DNA from: Streptomyces roseicoloratus
Lineage (GTDB): Bacteria; Actinomycetota; Actinomycetes; Streptomycetales; Streptomycetaceae
NCBI RefSeq assembly: GCF_004117935.1
Contig: NZ_SDOY01000144.1
Span: 62,001-126,000 of the forward strand
Length of the DNA: 64,000 nucleotides
Direction of reading: 5' to 3'
Position numbers and translations under genes: made by a program. How positions within the stretch are numbered: position 1 is the stretch's first letter; each line of letters opens with the position of its first letter. Below are positions 24,679-34,045 of this stretch, in pieces. The notes beneath the pieces are model-generated. The model was not told the DNA's origin, did no database searches, and saw only the letters and a list, made by a program, of their open reading frames with translations.

Positions 24679-26097
24679 CTAGGTGGAGAGCGAGCTGCCC
24701 AGGGCAGGGAGTACGGGCCCCGCCGCCAGCCCGAGTCCCACCGACATCACGGTGGCCGTGTAGGCGACCCCTCGTGCCGGGCGGTCTTCGGCGGCGAGCG
24801 CGGCACCATCACCCCGCGAGACCGCTGGCACGATCCAGCGCAGGTAGTAGAAGAGGGAGGCGACGGTGTTCACGGCTGCCAGGACGGCCAGCCAGGCGTA
24901 TCCGCCGTCGAAGGCGGCGCTGAACGCCTCGAGTTTGCCGACGAACACGGCGGTCGGCGGGGTGCCCACGAGTCCGAGGAGGCAGATGACGAGACTCGCG
25001 GCTAGGAGTGGGCGCCGTCGGGCCAGGCCGCGGTAGTCGGTGAGCCGAGTGGCCTGGGGGAGCGCGCAGACCACGGCGAAGGCACCCAGGTTCGTCACGG
25101 CGTACGCGGCCACGTAGTACAGCAGCGCCTCCTGGGCAAGGTCCGATCGGCCGGCCGTCGCGACGGGCAGCAGCAGGTATCCGACTTGGCTGATCGTCGA
25201 GTACGCGAGGAGCCGTTTGACGTCGTCCTGGAAGAAGGCGGCCAGGTTGCCCAGCGTCATCGACGCCGCCGCCACCACGGAGATCACGGCGGCCCATGGC
25301 ATTCCGCTGTCGGCGAGGACCGCCTCGCCGAGCCGAAGCAGAGCAGCCAGTGCGCCGATCTTCGGAATCGTGGTCAGGAACGCGGCGACCGGCGCCGTAC
25401 TGCCCTGGATCGCGTCCGGCACCCAGAAGTGGGCCGGGACGGCTCCGGCCTTGAACAGCACGCCGGCGAGCAGCCCGACGGTGCCCGCGGCGACCAGCGC
25501 CTCGGGGGCCTGGGGGAGTGCGGGACCGAGCAGCGGGTATCCAGTCGCCCGGCCCGCCGCGTACAGGACGGTGATCCCGGCCAGCATCAGCACGCCGAGC
25601 AGCGCGCCGATCACGTAGTACTTGAGCGCGGCCTCCGTGCCGGGGCCGTCCTTGCGGAAGCCGGCCAGTGTGTACGCGGGGATGCTCGCCAGCAGGTATC
25701 CGGCGGCGAGCAGCAGCAGATCCTGGGTACCGGCCATGACGAGAGCGCCGAGGGCGGACAGCTGGAGCAGGACATACGCCTCGCTCTCGCGCGGGTGCGC
25801 GTGGAACGGCCTCGCGAAGAGGGCGAGGACGAGCAGGACGGCGCCCAGGACGACGATCCGGGACGTGCTGGTGACCGGGTCCACGGTGAACGCCTCGCCG
25901 AACGCGGTCAGGTCGGGGCGGGCCGCGGCGACAGCCGCCGCCACGATCCCCACGCCCGCCGCCATCGCCGCTAGAAGCCCCACCAGCCACTGCCGGCCGC
26001 GCGGCAGCCACGCACCGAGGAGCAGCCCGAGAACGGCCGAGGCCGCGAGCAGTACCTCGGGGAGGATGTCGAGAGGGTTCTCGTTCATGTCGGTCAT
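24679..26097 (-). CDS. nuoN: NADH-quinone oxidoreductase subunit N-like (membrane proton channel)
   Basis: A 472-aa protein with about 14 helices of the Mrp/NuoL-M-N antiporter fold. Key elements are the E in PRESEAYVLLQLSALGALVMAG, K in VLFKAGAVPAHFWVPDA, FFQDDVKRLLAYSTISQ and GTPPTAVFVGKLEAFSAAF. It starts at ATG 26097, overlapping the nuoM stop (ATGA). It is the last gene of the operon. As a complex I subunit it moves protons; here no NADH-binding genes accompany it. Confidence 0.93.
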   Translation of the reverse strand: MTDMNENPLDILPEVLLAASAVLGLLLGAWLPRGRQWLVGLLAAMAAGVGIVAAAVAAARPDLTAFGEAFTVDPVTSTSRIVVLGAVLLVLALFARPFHAHPRESEAYVLLQLSALGALVMAGTQDLLLLAAGYLLASIPAYTLAGFRKDGPGTEAALKYYVIGALLGVLMLAGITVLYAAGRATGYPLLGPALPQAPEALVAAGTVGLLAGVLFKAGAVPAHFWVPDAIQGSTAPVAAFLTTIPKIGALAALLRLGEAVLADSGMPWAAVISVVAAASMTLGNLAAFFQDDVKRLLAYSTISQVGYLLLPVATAGRSDLAQEALLYYVAAYAVTNLGAFAVVCALPQATRLTDYRGLARRRPLLAASLVICLLGLVGTPPTAVFVGKLEAFSAAFDGGYAWLAVLAAVNTVASLFYYLRWIVPAVSRGDGAALAAEDRPARGVAYTATVMSVGLGLAAGPVLPALGSSLST

Positions 26098-27599
26098 CGG
26101 GCGAGCTGCTCCAGGACCGTGCGGGAAGCCGGCTCGATGAGGTCCAGGAGGAAGCGAGGTGCGATGCCGAGGACGACGGCCAGGGCCAGGAGCGGGACGA
26201 CGGCCGCGCTCTCGTGGGCCCGAAGGTCGGGGAACGCGCGCGGCGTGCCGGGTGCGTCGGGCAGCCGCAGCGGTCCCATCAGGATCTGCCGCAGTGCGCG
26301 CAGGAACAGTCCGGCCGTGAGCAGGATGCCGAGGACGGCGAGTGCGGTGGCGAGCGGCCTCGGCCCGAGGGAGCCGGTGAAGATCTGGAACTCCGCGATG
26401 AAGCCGGAGAAGCCGGGGAGCCCGAGTGACGCGAAGGCGGCCACGCCGGTGAGGGCGGCGAAGACGGGCGCGGTGGCGGCGAGTCCGCCGTACGCGCTCA
26501 TCTCGTAGGTCCGCCCGCGCTCGTACAGCACCCCGGCGAGGAGTAAGAGCGCGCCGGTGATCAGGCCGTGGCTGACCATCTGGGTGACTGAGCCGGTGAT
26601 CGCGAGGGAGCGGGCCTGGGCCGAGGTGTCGGCGGTTGCGGCGGCGGCGCCGACGGCGAGGATGATGTAGCCCATGTGATTGACGGAGGTGTACGCGACC
26701 ATCCGCTTGAAGTCGGTCTGGGCCAGCGCCACCAGGGCTCCGTGGAGGACGGACAGGACCCCGATCACGACGAGGACGAGGGCGTACCGCCGCCACGCGT
26801 CGGGCAGCAGCGGCATGGCGATGCGCAGGAAGCCGTACGTCCCCATCTTCAGGAGTACCCCGGCGAGGATCGCCGAGCCGGCGGCCGGGGCTTCGGTGTG
26901 GGCGGGTGGCAGCCAGGTGTGGAAGGGGACTGTCGGGGTCTTGACGGCGAGGCCGATGGCGACGGCAAGCAGGACGAGGGCGGCGTACGCGGAACGGCCG
27001 GCGAGGGGGTTCTGGCGGGTCAGCTCGACCATGTCGAAGGTGTGCGGGGTCGCCGCGAGGTACAGCCCGATGAAGCCGAGGAGCAGAGCGAGTGAGCCGA
27101 TGAACGTGTAGAGGAAGAACGTCAGCGCGGCCCGCTTGGCGTCGCGGTGTCCCCATCCGGCGATGATGAAGTACATCGCCACGATCGACAGGTCGAAGAA
27201 GACGAAGAACAGGATCAGGTCGAGGGAGACGAACAGACCCAGGCACGTCGTCTGGAGGAAGAGGAACAGGGCGGCGAACTCGCGGAACCGGCGGCTCTCG
27301 CGCAGCGCGTACACCGCGCAGGCGAGGAAGAGCACGCAGGTGAGGGCGAGTAGCGGCAGGGACAGGCCGTCGACGCCGATGTGATAGCTCACGCCCGCGC
27401 TGGGGATCCATCGGGCCCGGACCTCGTACTGCATGCCGCCTGTCGTCTCGTACCCGGCCCAGATGGCGACGACGAGGCCGAGTTCGACGGCGGCCGTCGC
27501 CACCCAGACGGCGCGCAGCGCCTGGACGGGGATACGGGAGGGGAGCGCGAGGAGCAGGAGGGCGATCGCGGTCGGGGCGAAGACGAGGGCGGTGAGCAC
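26094..27599 (-). CDS. nuoM: NADH-quinone oxidoreductase subunit M-like
   Basis: A 501-aa, 14-helix antiporter-like subunit. It contains ILFFVFFDLSIVAMYFIIAGWG, TPTVPFHTWLPPAHTEAPA (TM7-8 Lys/His region), AQTDFKRMVAYTSVNHMGYI and GLPGFSGFIAEFQIF, all typical of NuoM. Length is normal. It sits 3 bp after nuoL and overlaps nuoN by 4 nt. Confidence 0.95.
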   Translation of the reverse strand: MLTALVFAPTAIALLLLALPSRIPVQALRAVWVATAAVELGLVVAIWAGYETTGGMQYEVRARWIPSAGVSYHIGVDGLSLPLLALTCVLFLACAVYALRESRRFREFAALFLFLQTTCLGLFVSLDLILFFVFFDLSIVAMYFIIAGWGHRDAKRAALTFFLYTFIGSLALLLGFIGLYLAATPHTFDMVELTRQNPLAGRSAYAALVLLAVAIGLAVKTPTVPFHTWLPPAHTEAPAAGSAILAGVLLKMGTYGFLRIAMPLLPDAWRRYALVLVVIGVLSVLHGALVALAQTDFKRMVAYTSVNHMGYIILAVGAAAATADTSAQARSLAITGSVTQMVSHGLITGALLLLAGVLYERGRTYEMSAYGGLAATAPVFAALTGVAAFASLGLPGFSGFIAEFQIFTGSLGPRPLATALAVLGILLTAGLFLRALRQILMGPLRLPDAPGTPRAFPDLRAHESAAVVPLLALAVVLGIAPRFLLDLIEPASRTVLEQLAR

Positions 27600-27602
27600 G
27601 GG

Positions 27603-29432
27603 TTACCTCACGAGGACGAGCACGACGGCGATGACGGAGAAGGTGGCGACGGCCTGGGCGAGGTACTGGTGGAGCTGTCCGGTCTGCGGCCGGCGGGCCC
27701 GTTCGCCGAGCCGCCGGGCCGCGGTGGCGACGCCCTCGACCGCGCCGTCGACCGCACCCTCGACGAACCGGTTCGTCCATCGGGCGCAGGCAAGCGCGCC
27801 CTGGGCGGAGGCGTCCACGGCGCGGTCCAGCACCCGGTCGTCGAATGCGGCTGCGGCGTGTGCGATCCGCAGAGTGGGGGCTACGAGGAGGACGTGGGCG
27901 GCGCGTTCGAGACCGAGCCACTCCCGGGCGAGACCCCAGGTCCGGGTCCCGCCCCAGGCCCAGGTGACGGCGGAGGCTGCGAGGGCGAGGGCGCCAGACA
28001 GTGCGAACTCCCAGACCTTCGGGTCTGGTTGGCCCTCCGCGCCGAGGTAGCCGGTGAGCGCGTCGCGTACGGGAGGGAAGGCGACGGGCGTCAGGGCGAG
28101 ACACGCGAGGGCGAACAGCACCAGCGGCGCGACCGCTCCGCCGGGAATCCGCCGCCCGGCTGTCGCACCCGGCTCCGGGGGGCTCCACACGAAGCGGAGG
28201 ATCTTCACGCTGTACACGGCGGAGAGTACGGCGGCGGCGAGCCCGGTCGCGTACAGCCACGGGCTGTCCTCCATGGCCCCCGCCAACAGCACGTCCTTCG
28301 CCGCCCAGAGGGAGAGCGGCGGCAGCCCGGCGAGCGAGAGAGCGCCCACGGTGCAGACCACGCCGACGGTCCGGTACGCCCGGGCGGCCCCGCGAAGCTC
28401 GGGGAGCTGCTGTGTACCCCACGCCGTGAGCCAGGCGCCGGCCACCAGGAAGAGCAGACTCTTCGCGGCGGCGTGCGCCATCAGTTGCAGGGCGCCTCCG
28501 GTGGTCGCCGCGGCACCGGCGGCGAGCACCATGAACCCGATCTGCGCGCAGGTGGAGGCGGCGAGCAGCTGCTTGAGATCGGTCTGCGCCACGGCGACGA
28601 GTCCCAGGGCGACGGCGGTCGCCGCGCCCACCCAGGCCGCCGTGTCCGCGCCCCAACCGGAGGCGTCCAGGAGCGGCGCGGTCCGCAGCAGCAGGTACGC
28701 GCCCGCCACGACCATCGCCGCCGAGTGCAGCAGTGCCGACACCGGGCTCGGACCCTGCATGGCCCGTGACAGCCAGAAGCTGAAGGGGAGTTGCGCGGAC
28801 TTGCCGAATGTGGCGATCAGGAGACCCGCTGTCACGAAGGACAACCACGGCTCGTCGAGCCCCGCGAGTCCATCGAGCGTGAGCGGACCGGGTGCGCCCG
28901 CCAGGGCGGCCCCCGCGGCGAGATAGAGCCCGAGATCAGCGGTTCGGGTGGTGAGGAAGGCGGTGTCGGCCGCTGCTGTACGGGCGGGCTCGCGCCACCA
29001 GTAGCCGATGAGCGCCCAGGAGGTGGCGCCCATGACTTCCCAGCCCATGAGTAGCGTGGGGAGGGTGACGGCGGTGACCGTGACGAGCATGCTTCCCGCG
29101 AAGATCAGCATCAGGCCGAAGAAGCGGGCCCGCGCCTCCTCGGGGCCGAACTCCGCAAGGCTGAACAGCAGTACGGCGAGGGTGACGGCGGCGACGGTGA
29201 CGACGAGCACTCCGGAGAGCCCGTCGACCGCCAGACGGACGGGCAGCCCTTCCAGGAGGGGCGCCTCGACCGCCGGCCCGCGGACCGCAGCGGTGATGGC
29301 CAGGCCCAGTGCGACTGCGGCGACGGTGACGGCCGCGCCGGGGGCCCACCGGTCCACCGCCCGCCCGGCGAGGGCGAGCAGAGCACCCGTCGCGAGCGGC
29401 ACGGCGATGAGCATCCACAGGAGAAGGCTCAC
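27603..29432 (-). CDS. nuoL: NADH-quinone oxidoreductase subunit L-like
   Basis: A 609-aa subunit. The antiporter core contains MGWEVMGATSWALIGYWW, FGKSAQLPFSFWLSRAMQGP, SALLHSAAMVVAGAYLL and AQTDLKQLLAASTCAQIGFM. The C-terminal part (about 450-600) contains amphipathic segments compatible with the lateral helix. The GTG start overlaps the nuoK stop as GTGA. Confidence 0.95.
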   Translation of the reverse strand: MSLLLWMLIAVPLATGALLALAGRAVDRWAPGAAVTVAAVALGLAITAAVRGPAVEAPLLEGLPVRLAVDGLSGVLVVTVAAVTLAVLLFSLAEFGPEEARARFFGLMLIFAGSMLVTVTAVTLPTLLMGWEVMGATSWALIGYWWREPARTAAADTAFLTTRTADLGLYLAAGAALAGAPGPLTLDGLAGLDEPWLSFVTAGLLIATFGKSAQLPFSFWLSRAMQGPSPVSALLHSAAMVVAGAYLLLRTAPLLDASGWGADTAAWVGAATAVALGLVAVAQTDLKQLLAASTCAQIGFMVLAAGAAATTGGALQLMAHAAAKSLLFLVAGAWLTAWGTQQLPELRGAARAYRTVGVVCTVGALSLAGLPPLSLWAAKDVLLAGAMEDSPWLYATGLAAAVLSAVYSVKILRFVWSPPEPGATAGRRIPGGAVAPLVLFALACLALTPVAFPPVRDALTGYLGAEGQPDPKVWEFALSGALALAASAVTWAWGGTRTWGLAREWLGLERAAHVLLVAPTLRIAHAAAAFDDRVLDRAVDASAQGALACARWTNRFVEGAVDGAVEGVATAARRLGERARRPQTGQLHQYLAQAVATFSVIAVVLVLVR

Positions 29433-29734
29433 TCCTTCAACTCCGCGGCCATGTCCGTCATGTCGATCTCTCGGGACCGGAAGAGGGCGGTGACGACAGC
29501 GAAGCCGATCGCCATCTCCACCGCCATGGCGGTGATGGCGACCACGATCAGGACCTGTCCGTCGGCCGCGGCGGGCGCGATGTAGTGCCAGGCCGCGCCC
29601 GCGGCGAGGATCACCCCACCCAGCATCAGCTCGAGGCCCATCATCAGCATCACGATCGACTGCTGGGTCAGCGCGCCGAACAGTCCGACGCAGAACAGCG
29701 CGGCGGCGACGATCAGGAACAGCTCCAGGCTCAC
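29429..29734 (-). CDS. nuoK: NADH-quinone oxidoreductase subunit K-like
   Basis: A 101-aa, three-helix subunit. It has the conserved glutamates of NuoK in GLELMLGGVILAA and AITAMAVEMAIGFAVV. GTG 29734 overlaps the nuoJ stop (GTGA), and its own stop overlaps the nuoL start. Confidence 0.93.
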   Translation of the reverse strand: MSLELFLIVAAALFCVGLFGALTQQSIVMLMMGLELMLGGVILAAGAAWHYIAPAAADGQVLIVVAITAMAVEMAIGFAVVTALFRSREIDMTDMAAELKE

Positions 29735-30291
29735 CGGCCCACCCCGCCTCGAACCGGGTCCGCGGGCGGGGCGGCCTGGAGCTCGTCGCCGTAGCGGTCG
29801 TACCGGCCGCGCCGGGTGGCCAGCACGACGGTCGCCACGATCGTCGCGAACAGCGCCATGCCGAGCGTCATCATGGTCAGCATCTGCGGCCCCATGAGGG
29901 ACATCCCGAGGTCCATCGTCGGATCGGCGGGGGGACGTCCTTGTCGGCTGGGCCAGGGGGCGAGCAGGATGCCGGCGACGAGCAGGGCGAACGCGAGGGC
30001 GCAGATGACGGCGGCGCCGCGCTTGTTGTGGATCATCGTCATCGGCATGAGCCCGGCCGGGTTCATCATGAACATGACCATGAAGACGGCCATGATGGCC
30101 ATCTCGATCGTCATCATCAGGATCGTGACGATGCCCAGGTAGTCCAGGCCCAGCACGATCAACTCCCCGCCCACGCACAGCAGTGCCGTGAGCAGCGAGA
30201 ACGTCGCGCGCGCCATCGAGTCGAAGCGAAACACCATGACGCCGCTCGCGACGGCGACGACGGCCAGGAGCCAGAACGCGGCTGTACTCAC
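29731..30291 (-). CDS. nuoJ: NADH-quinone oxidoreductase subunit J-like
   Basis: A 186-aa, five-helix subunit. The third-helix region reads DYLGIVTILMMTIEMAIMAV, similar to the NuoJ TM3 that undergoes a pi-bulge transition, but with Thr/Met in place of the usual Tyr-Val-Gly-Ala pattern. It is otherwise Met-rich (MVMFMMNPAGLMPMTMIH). GTG 30291 overlaps the nuoH stop. Confidence 0.85.
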   Translation of the reverse strand: MSTAAFWLLAVVAVASGVMVFRFDSMARATFSLLTALLCVGGELIVLGLDYLGIVTILMMTIEMAIMAVFMVMFMMNPAGLMPMTMIHNKRGAAVICALAFALLVAGILLAPWPSRQGRPPADPTMDLGMSLMGPQMLTMMTLGMALFATIVATVVLATRRGRYDRYGDELQAAPPADPVRGGVGR

Positions 30292-31175
30292 CGGGCGAGC
30301 ACCACCACGGCCACCACCAGCGCCTGCGCCACCGCGAGCGGTGTCAGGACCACCCAGGCCAGCTCCACGTAACGCTCCATCCGTACGGTCGGCACCCGGC
30401 GGCGAGCCCAGAGCAGGAACCCCAGCACGGCGGCCGTCTTGAGCACCGTCCACGCCCAGCCGGGCAGCAGTGGGCCGTGCCCGCCGCCCAGGAAGAGCGG
30501 GACGGCGAAGGCGGCGGCGACCACGAGCAGCAGCCACCGTCCGCCGAGGAACACCAGTCGGTCGACCCCGGAGAGCTCGCCGGCCGCGCCGCCCGCCACA
30601 TCCGCGCCGGCCGGCTGGTCGAACGGCCCCCAGAAGGCCATCGCCAGCGCGCTCAGCAGGTAGATCCCGAAGGCCACCGGCATCCACACCGCGAACCAGA
30701 GCCCGGACTGGGCGTCCACCACCGCGCCGACCTGCAAGGACTCGGCGCCGAGCGCCGCCGTCGTGATGGCCAGCATGTGCGGCAGCTCGTAGGCCAGCCC
30801 TTGCGCGAGGAATCGGTAGCCGCCGATCAGCGACAGCGTGGAGTTCGGAGCCCAGCCCGTCAGCCACACGGCCGCCCAGGCCAGCGCCTCCATGGCGTTG
30901 AACCACACGACCCCGTCCGGCAGATCGGACACCGAACGGAACCCGAAGGGGAGGACGGCGGCGGCGAGTACGGCGGCGACCGGGAGTAGCGTCGTTCCCA
31001 GCCGTACGAGAGGGATGTCAGCAGCCCTCGTGATCCGGCGCTGCTGCACGAGGAGTCGCAGCACCTCGCGCCCCGGGCCGGTCGACCTCGCGTCGACGGT
31101 CGCCGTCGCCCACGCGGCGAGGACCAGCACGGCAGGAAGGGCGGCTACCGCCCACGGCGGAGTGGAATCAACCAT
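30288..31175 (-). CDS. nuoH: NADH-quinone oxidoreductase subunit H-like
   Basis: A 295-aa, eight-helix subunit, shorter than the usual about 330-450 aa. Recognisable parts are LLVQQRRITRAADIPL, SLIGGYRFLAQGLAYELPHM and LAMAFWGPFDQPAG. The last corresponds to the loop that normally holds E-rich NRxPFDLPEAE quinone-site residues; here the acidic residues are largely missing. Proton-pathway charges are therefore altered. The start overlaps the preceding B/D-like fusion gene by 8 nt. Confidence 0.9.
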   Translation of the reverse strand: MVDSTPPWAVAALPAVLVLAAWATATVDARSTGPGREVLRLLVQQRRITRAADIPLVRLGTTLLPVAAVLAAAVLPFGFRSVSDLPDGVVWFNAMEALAWAAVWLTGWAPNSTLSLIGGYRFLAQGLAYELPHMLAITTAALGAESLQVGAVVDAQSGLWFAVWMPVAFGIYLLSALAMAFWGPFDQPAGADVAGGAAGELSGVDRLVFLGGRWLLLVVAAAFAVPLFLGGGHGPLLPGWAWTVLKTAAVLGFLLWARRRVPTVRMERYVELAWVVLTPLAVAQALVVAVVVLAR

Positions 31176-32517
31176 GGTTCCGGCCCACTGGCAGCTGCTG
31201 AGGGGCCAGTTCGTCGAGGTCAGGGTCCAGGCTCGCCACGATGAGCCGGGCGCAGGCGAACTCGGCGCCTTCGAGGAGTTCGGGTAGCGCGTCCAGGAGG
31301 GACTGCGAGGGGGGTGTCTCGGTGTCGACTCGACCCCGGGGGCCGCGCAGTGGGCGGGCCGGAAGGCGTTCGCGGCCGTCGATGGCGTCGAGGGCGTGCT
31401 CGATCGCGTCCAGCCATGCGATGAGCCTGCTGTGCACGTCTCCGCCGACCGGCCCTCGGGCCTGCGCGCCGACACCCGCCAGGAGCCACCGCAGAGTCCA
31501 CGATCGGCGCAGGCGCCGCACCAAGGGGCGGATGCGCGGTACGAGTTCGTCGCGTCCCGCACCGCCCAGCAGGCTGTCCCGAGCGTCGCGCGCCCTTCCC
31601 GCCGCATCGATCCATCCGGCGACGCCGAGGAGCCTGCCGAGACTGTCGAGGTGTGCCGCGCACTGCCGCCGGGCGGCCTCGCCGACCGTCACCGGCTCAC
31701 CTGTCATGGCCCTGAGCCACGGCTCGTTCCAGAACGCGGGCCCGGAAGCGGAAGGCGTGGGCACCGGGTCGACCTCCGCGCGCTGCACCACGTCGCCCTG
31801 GAGCTCCAGACGCAGCACGAGGCCCGCCGGCCAGTCCGGCAGTGCGGGCCCGAGCGGCACGTGCAGCCGGTCGAGCCTCAACTCGTCCCGGTCGGCGGCC
31901 CGTTCGGCCATGGGGAGCCCGGCGACGGCGCCCATGTGGTGCTGGTGCCCTCCGTGGCCCATGGCGCCGTGGTCCATCCCGCCGTGATCCATGTGACCGT
32001 GTCCCTGGTGTGCGGCGTGCTCGCCGTTCGGGCGATGGCCTTCGTGCCCACCGTGTCCTTCGTGCCCGCCGTGATCGGCTTGTTCCTCGTGGCCACCGTG
32101 TTCTTCGTGCGCGCCGCCATGCTCACCGTGCCCGGATTCGTGCTCATGATCCGCGCCGTGGCCCTGATGATTCATGTGGCCCTGGTGCCCGGCGTGCTGG
32201 GTGCCCGGCTTCAGCAGCGTCGCGTGCCCGTGGTCCAGCGCGTGCGCCGCGTGCACGGCATCCGTGACCGTCACCCGCGCCCTCGGAGCCGGTACGCCCT
32301 GCCACACCCGTTCCGCCCAGTCGTCCTCCCGTACGGGAAGCGGCGTGCCCGCGAAGACCACCAGGTCCGCGGAAGCCGGACCGGCGGCCTGGGGCCAGTC
32401 CCTGCGCTCGAGTTCGGCCTCGACGGCCAGTCGCTCGCGCGTCGCTCCCGGACTGGTCACGAGCAGAACGGCCGGCTGGGCCAGTGCCACCCTGGTGAGG
32501 CGCGTCCTCAGGTCCAC
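31168..32517 (-). CDS. NuoB-like and NuoD-like fusion with histidine-rich linker (complex I-associated, no FeS ligands)
   Basis: A 449-aa soluble protein from GTG 32517, overlapping nuoA by 10 nt. Residues 10-85 align by eye with NuoB: SADLVVFAGTP, then ERVWQGVPAPRARVTVTDA resembles the VYDQMPEPRYVISMG segment, but the four cysteines for cluster N2 are absent. Residues 89-194 hold about 30 histidines (HEEHGGHEEQADHGGHEG). Residues 218-255 (VPLGPALPDWPAGLVLRLEL, QGDVVQRAEVDP) follow the NuoD start MGPQHPSTHGVLRL...LDGE..RAEP, without its HPSTHG histidines. Residues 285-380 have a NuoD-like helical pattern. I infer a cofactor-free adaptor that caps the membrane arm and may bind metal. Confidence 0.65.
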   Translation of the reverse strand: MDLRTRLTRVALAQPAVLLVTSPGATRERLAVEAELERRDWPQAAGPASADLVVFAGTPLPVREDDWAERVWQGVPAPRARVTVTDAVHAAHALDHGHATLLKPGTQHAGHQGHMNHQGHGADHEHESGHGEHGGAHEEHGGHEEQADHGGHEGHGGHEGHRPNGEHAAHQGHGHMDHGGMDHGAMGHGGHQHHMGAVAGLPMAERAADRDELRLDRLHVPLGPALPDWPAGLVLRLELQGDVVQRAEVDPVPTPSASGPAFWNEPWLRAMTGEPVTVGEAARRQCAAHLDSLGRLLGVAGWIDAAGRARDARDSLLGGAGRDELVPRIRPLVRRLRRSWTLRWLLAGVGAQARGPVGGDVHSRLIAWLDAIEHALDAIDGRERLPARPLRGPRGRVDTETPPSQSLLDALPELLEGAEFACARLIVASLDPDLDELAPQQLPVGRNHG

Positions 32518-32864
32518 CGGAACGCTCCCTCGCGCCAGGCATACCCGACGCCAGCGAGCAGGATGCCGAGGAACAGGAACATCTCGACGACCGCCGGGGT
32601 GCCGACCTCCGGGACGACCTTCGTCCACGGATACATGAAGAGCATTTCCATATCGAACGCAAGGAAGATCATCGTGACCGGGTACCAGCGCACGTGGAAC
32701 CGGGACACCGGGTGCTCCCGCGGTTCGAGCCCACCGCTGAACGGCCCCGTGTGCAGCGGCTCCCGGACTGTGCGGACGGCGGCCGCGACGCCACGGAGCA
32801 GGAAGACCCCTGCCACGGTGACCGCGAACAGGAGGGCGACCGGCTCCCAGGCCGCGGCTTCCAC
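32508..32864 (-). CDS. nuoA: NADH-quinone oxidoreductase subunit A-like
   Basis: A 118-aa, three-helix subunit. The conserved loop is present as FSGGLEPREHPVSRFHVRWY followed by PVTMIFLAFDMEMLFMYPW, the ERFHVRYY and FDxExxFLYPW signatures of NuoA; the usual Cys in the loop is Gly. GTG 32864 has AAGGGG upstream. It is the first gene of an eight-gene operon in which almost every junction overlaps. Confidence 0.93.
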   Translation of the reverse strand: MEAAAWEPVALLFAVTVAGVFLLRGVAAAVRTVREPLHTGPFSGGLEPREHPVSRFHVRWYPVTMIFLAFDMEMLFMYPWTKVVPEVGTPAVVEMFLFLGILLAGVGYAWREGAFRWT

Positions 32865-33285
32865 GTGATCCCCTTCCCGGCGGCCCGACCGCTACCGGCC
32901 GCCATCGGCAGGCAGCATCTCAGCGGCTTTGCCGGGATGAACGGACCAACACGGGTAAATCGCATCCTTCTTCACTTTGGTGCGGGTGACTCGCACGTGG
33001 TGTCCGGGCTGCAGGATTCGGACGGCTCCTGACCCACGTCGGCGGCTTCCCTGCATGGCCGGGCCATGGGCAATACGGGCAGCGGGGTTTCGACGGCCGG
33101 CCAAGTGAAGCTGATCACACTCTGTGGGGAACCCGGATCACCGTGCATGGTTCCGCCGTTGATCAAACGGTGGGGCTGGCCGAGCTGGCGGAATCCACCG
33201 CAAACTCACACGGCCGCCGTGCAGGGAGCCGGTCCCGGGCCGATCCGCCGGACGCCGCGGCCGACGATCCAGGGAGACCCTTGTC
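32865..33285. other. Divergent intergenic region between the nuo-like operon and the SanA-like gene
   Basis: I see no gene. TTGATCAA at 33157-33164 is a short palindrome and AT-rich sequence around 32955-32985 may hold the nuo promoter. No CsoR, Zur or MerR-type dyad is evident by eye. Confidence 0.4.
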
Positions 33286-34014
33286 ATGCGTCTGCCGCGC
33301 GCCGCACTCCGGCCACACCGGGTTCTCCAGAGGCTACGGGGCCTGAGTCGACCGCGGTTGCCGCGTACTCGTGCAGGGCGGCGAAGGGCCGCGCAAGCGG
33401 TGATGTTGCTGAGCGTGCTGGCGCTCTTGCCTGCAACGTGGACCTTCACGACGGCGGACGACCGGCTGCGGACCGCCGATGGCGTGCCGCGTACCGAGGT
33501 GGCTGTGGTGTTCGGCGCGGGGCTGCGGGACGGCGAGCCAGGCTCCTACCTCGTCCATCGTCTGGACACGGCGGCGGAGCTGTACAGGGCGGGACGTGTC
33601 GAGGTCATCCTGGTGACCGGTGACAACAGCCGGCACGACTACGATGAACCACATGCCATGAGCATGTACTTGACCAAGCGTGGTGTTCCCCACGGGCGCA
33701 TCGTCAGTGACTTCGCCGGCTTCGACACCTGGGATTCGTGCGTGCGCGCCAAGAAGGTCTTCGGCGTCGACCGGGCGGTTCTCATCAGCCAGGGCTTCCA
33801 CATCCGCCGAGCGGTTGCCCTGTGTCAGGCGGCGGGGGTCCGGTCTTACGGCATCGGAGTGGCCGGCTCACACAACGCCACCTGGTACTACAGCGGCGTC
33901 CGGGAGATCATGGCGGCGGGCAAGGCCGGCCTGGACGCGGCGTTCCAGCCGGACCCCCGGTTCCTGGGGCCGAAGGAACCGGGCGTGGAGCGGGCGCTGG
34001 CGACCGAGCGATGA
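33286..34014 (+). CDS. SanA/YdcF-family (DUF218) envelope protein
   Basis: A 242-aa protein with a basic N-terminus, one transmembrane helix (AVMLLSVLALLPATWTF) and a DUF218 domain: VAVVFGAGLRDGEPGSYLVH, VEVILVTGDNSRHDYDEPHA, MSMYLTKRGVPHGRI, DSCVRAKKVFGVDRAVLISQ. This matches SanA/VanZ-linked SanA proteins implicated in envelope permeability and vancomycin tolerance. GGGAGA lies upstream of ATG 33286. It points toward the lgt-lnt cluster. Confidence 0.88.
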   Translation: MRLPRAALRPHRVLQRLRGLSRPRLPRTRAGRRRAAQAVMLLSVLALLPATWTFTTADDRLRTADGVPRTEVAVVFGAGLRDGEPGSYLVHRLDTAAELYRAGRVEVILVTGDNSRHDYDEPHAMSMYLTKRGVPHGRIVSDFAGFDTWDSCVRAKKVFGVDRAVLISQGFHIRRAVALCQAAGVRSYGIGVAGSHNATWYYSGVREIMAAGKAGLDAAFQPDPRFLGPKEPGVERALATER

Positions 34015-34045
34015 AATGTGATCCCCGCCCCATGCCCGTGAGAGC

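Noticed and set aside
24679-28848. A 1389-codon minus-strand frame across nuoN, nuoM and nuoL
   Set aside because: Only its end is NuoN; the rest is out-of-frame reading of nuoM and nuoL.
33086-34014. A classic vancomycin-resistance (van) cluster around the SanA-like gene
   Set aside because: No vanH, vanA, vanX or two-component genes are present.
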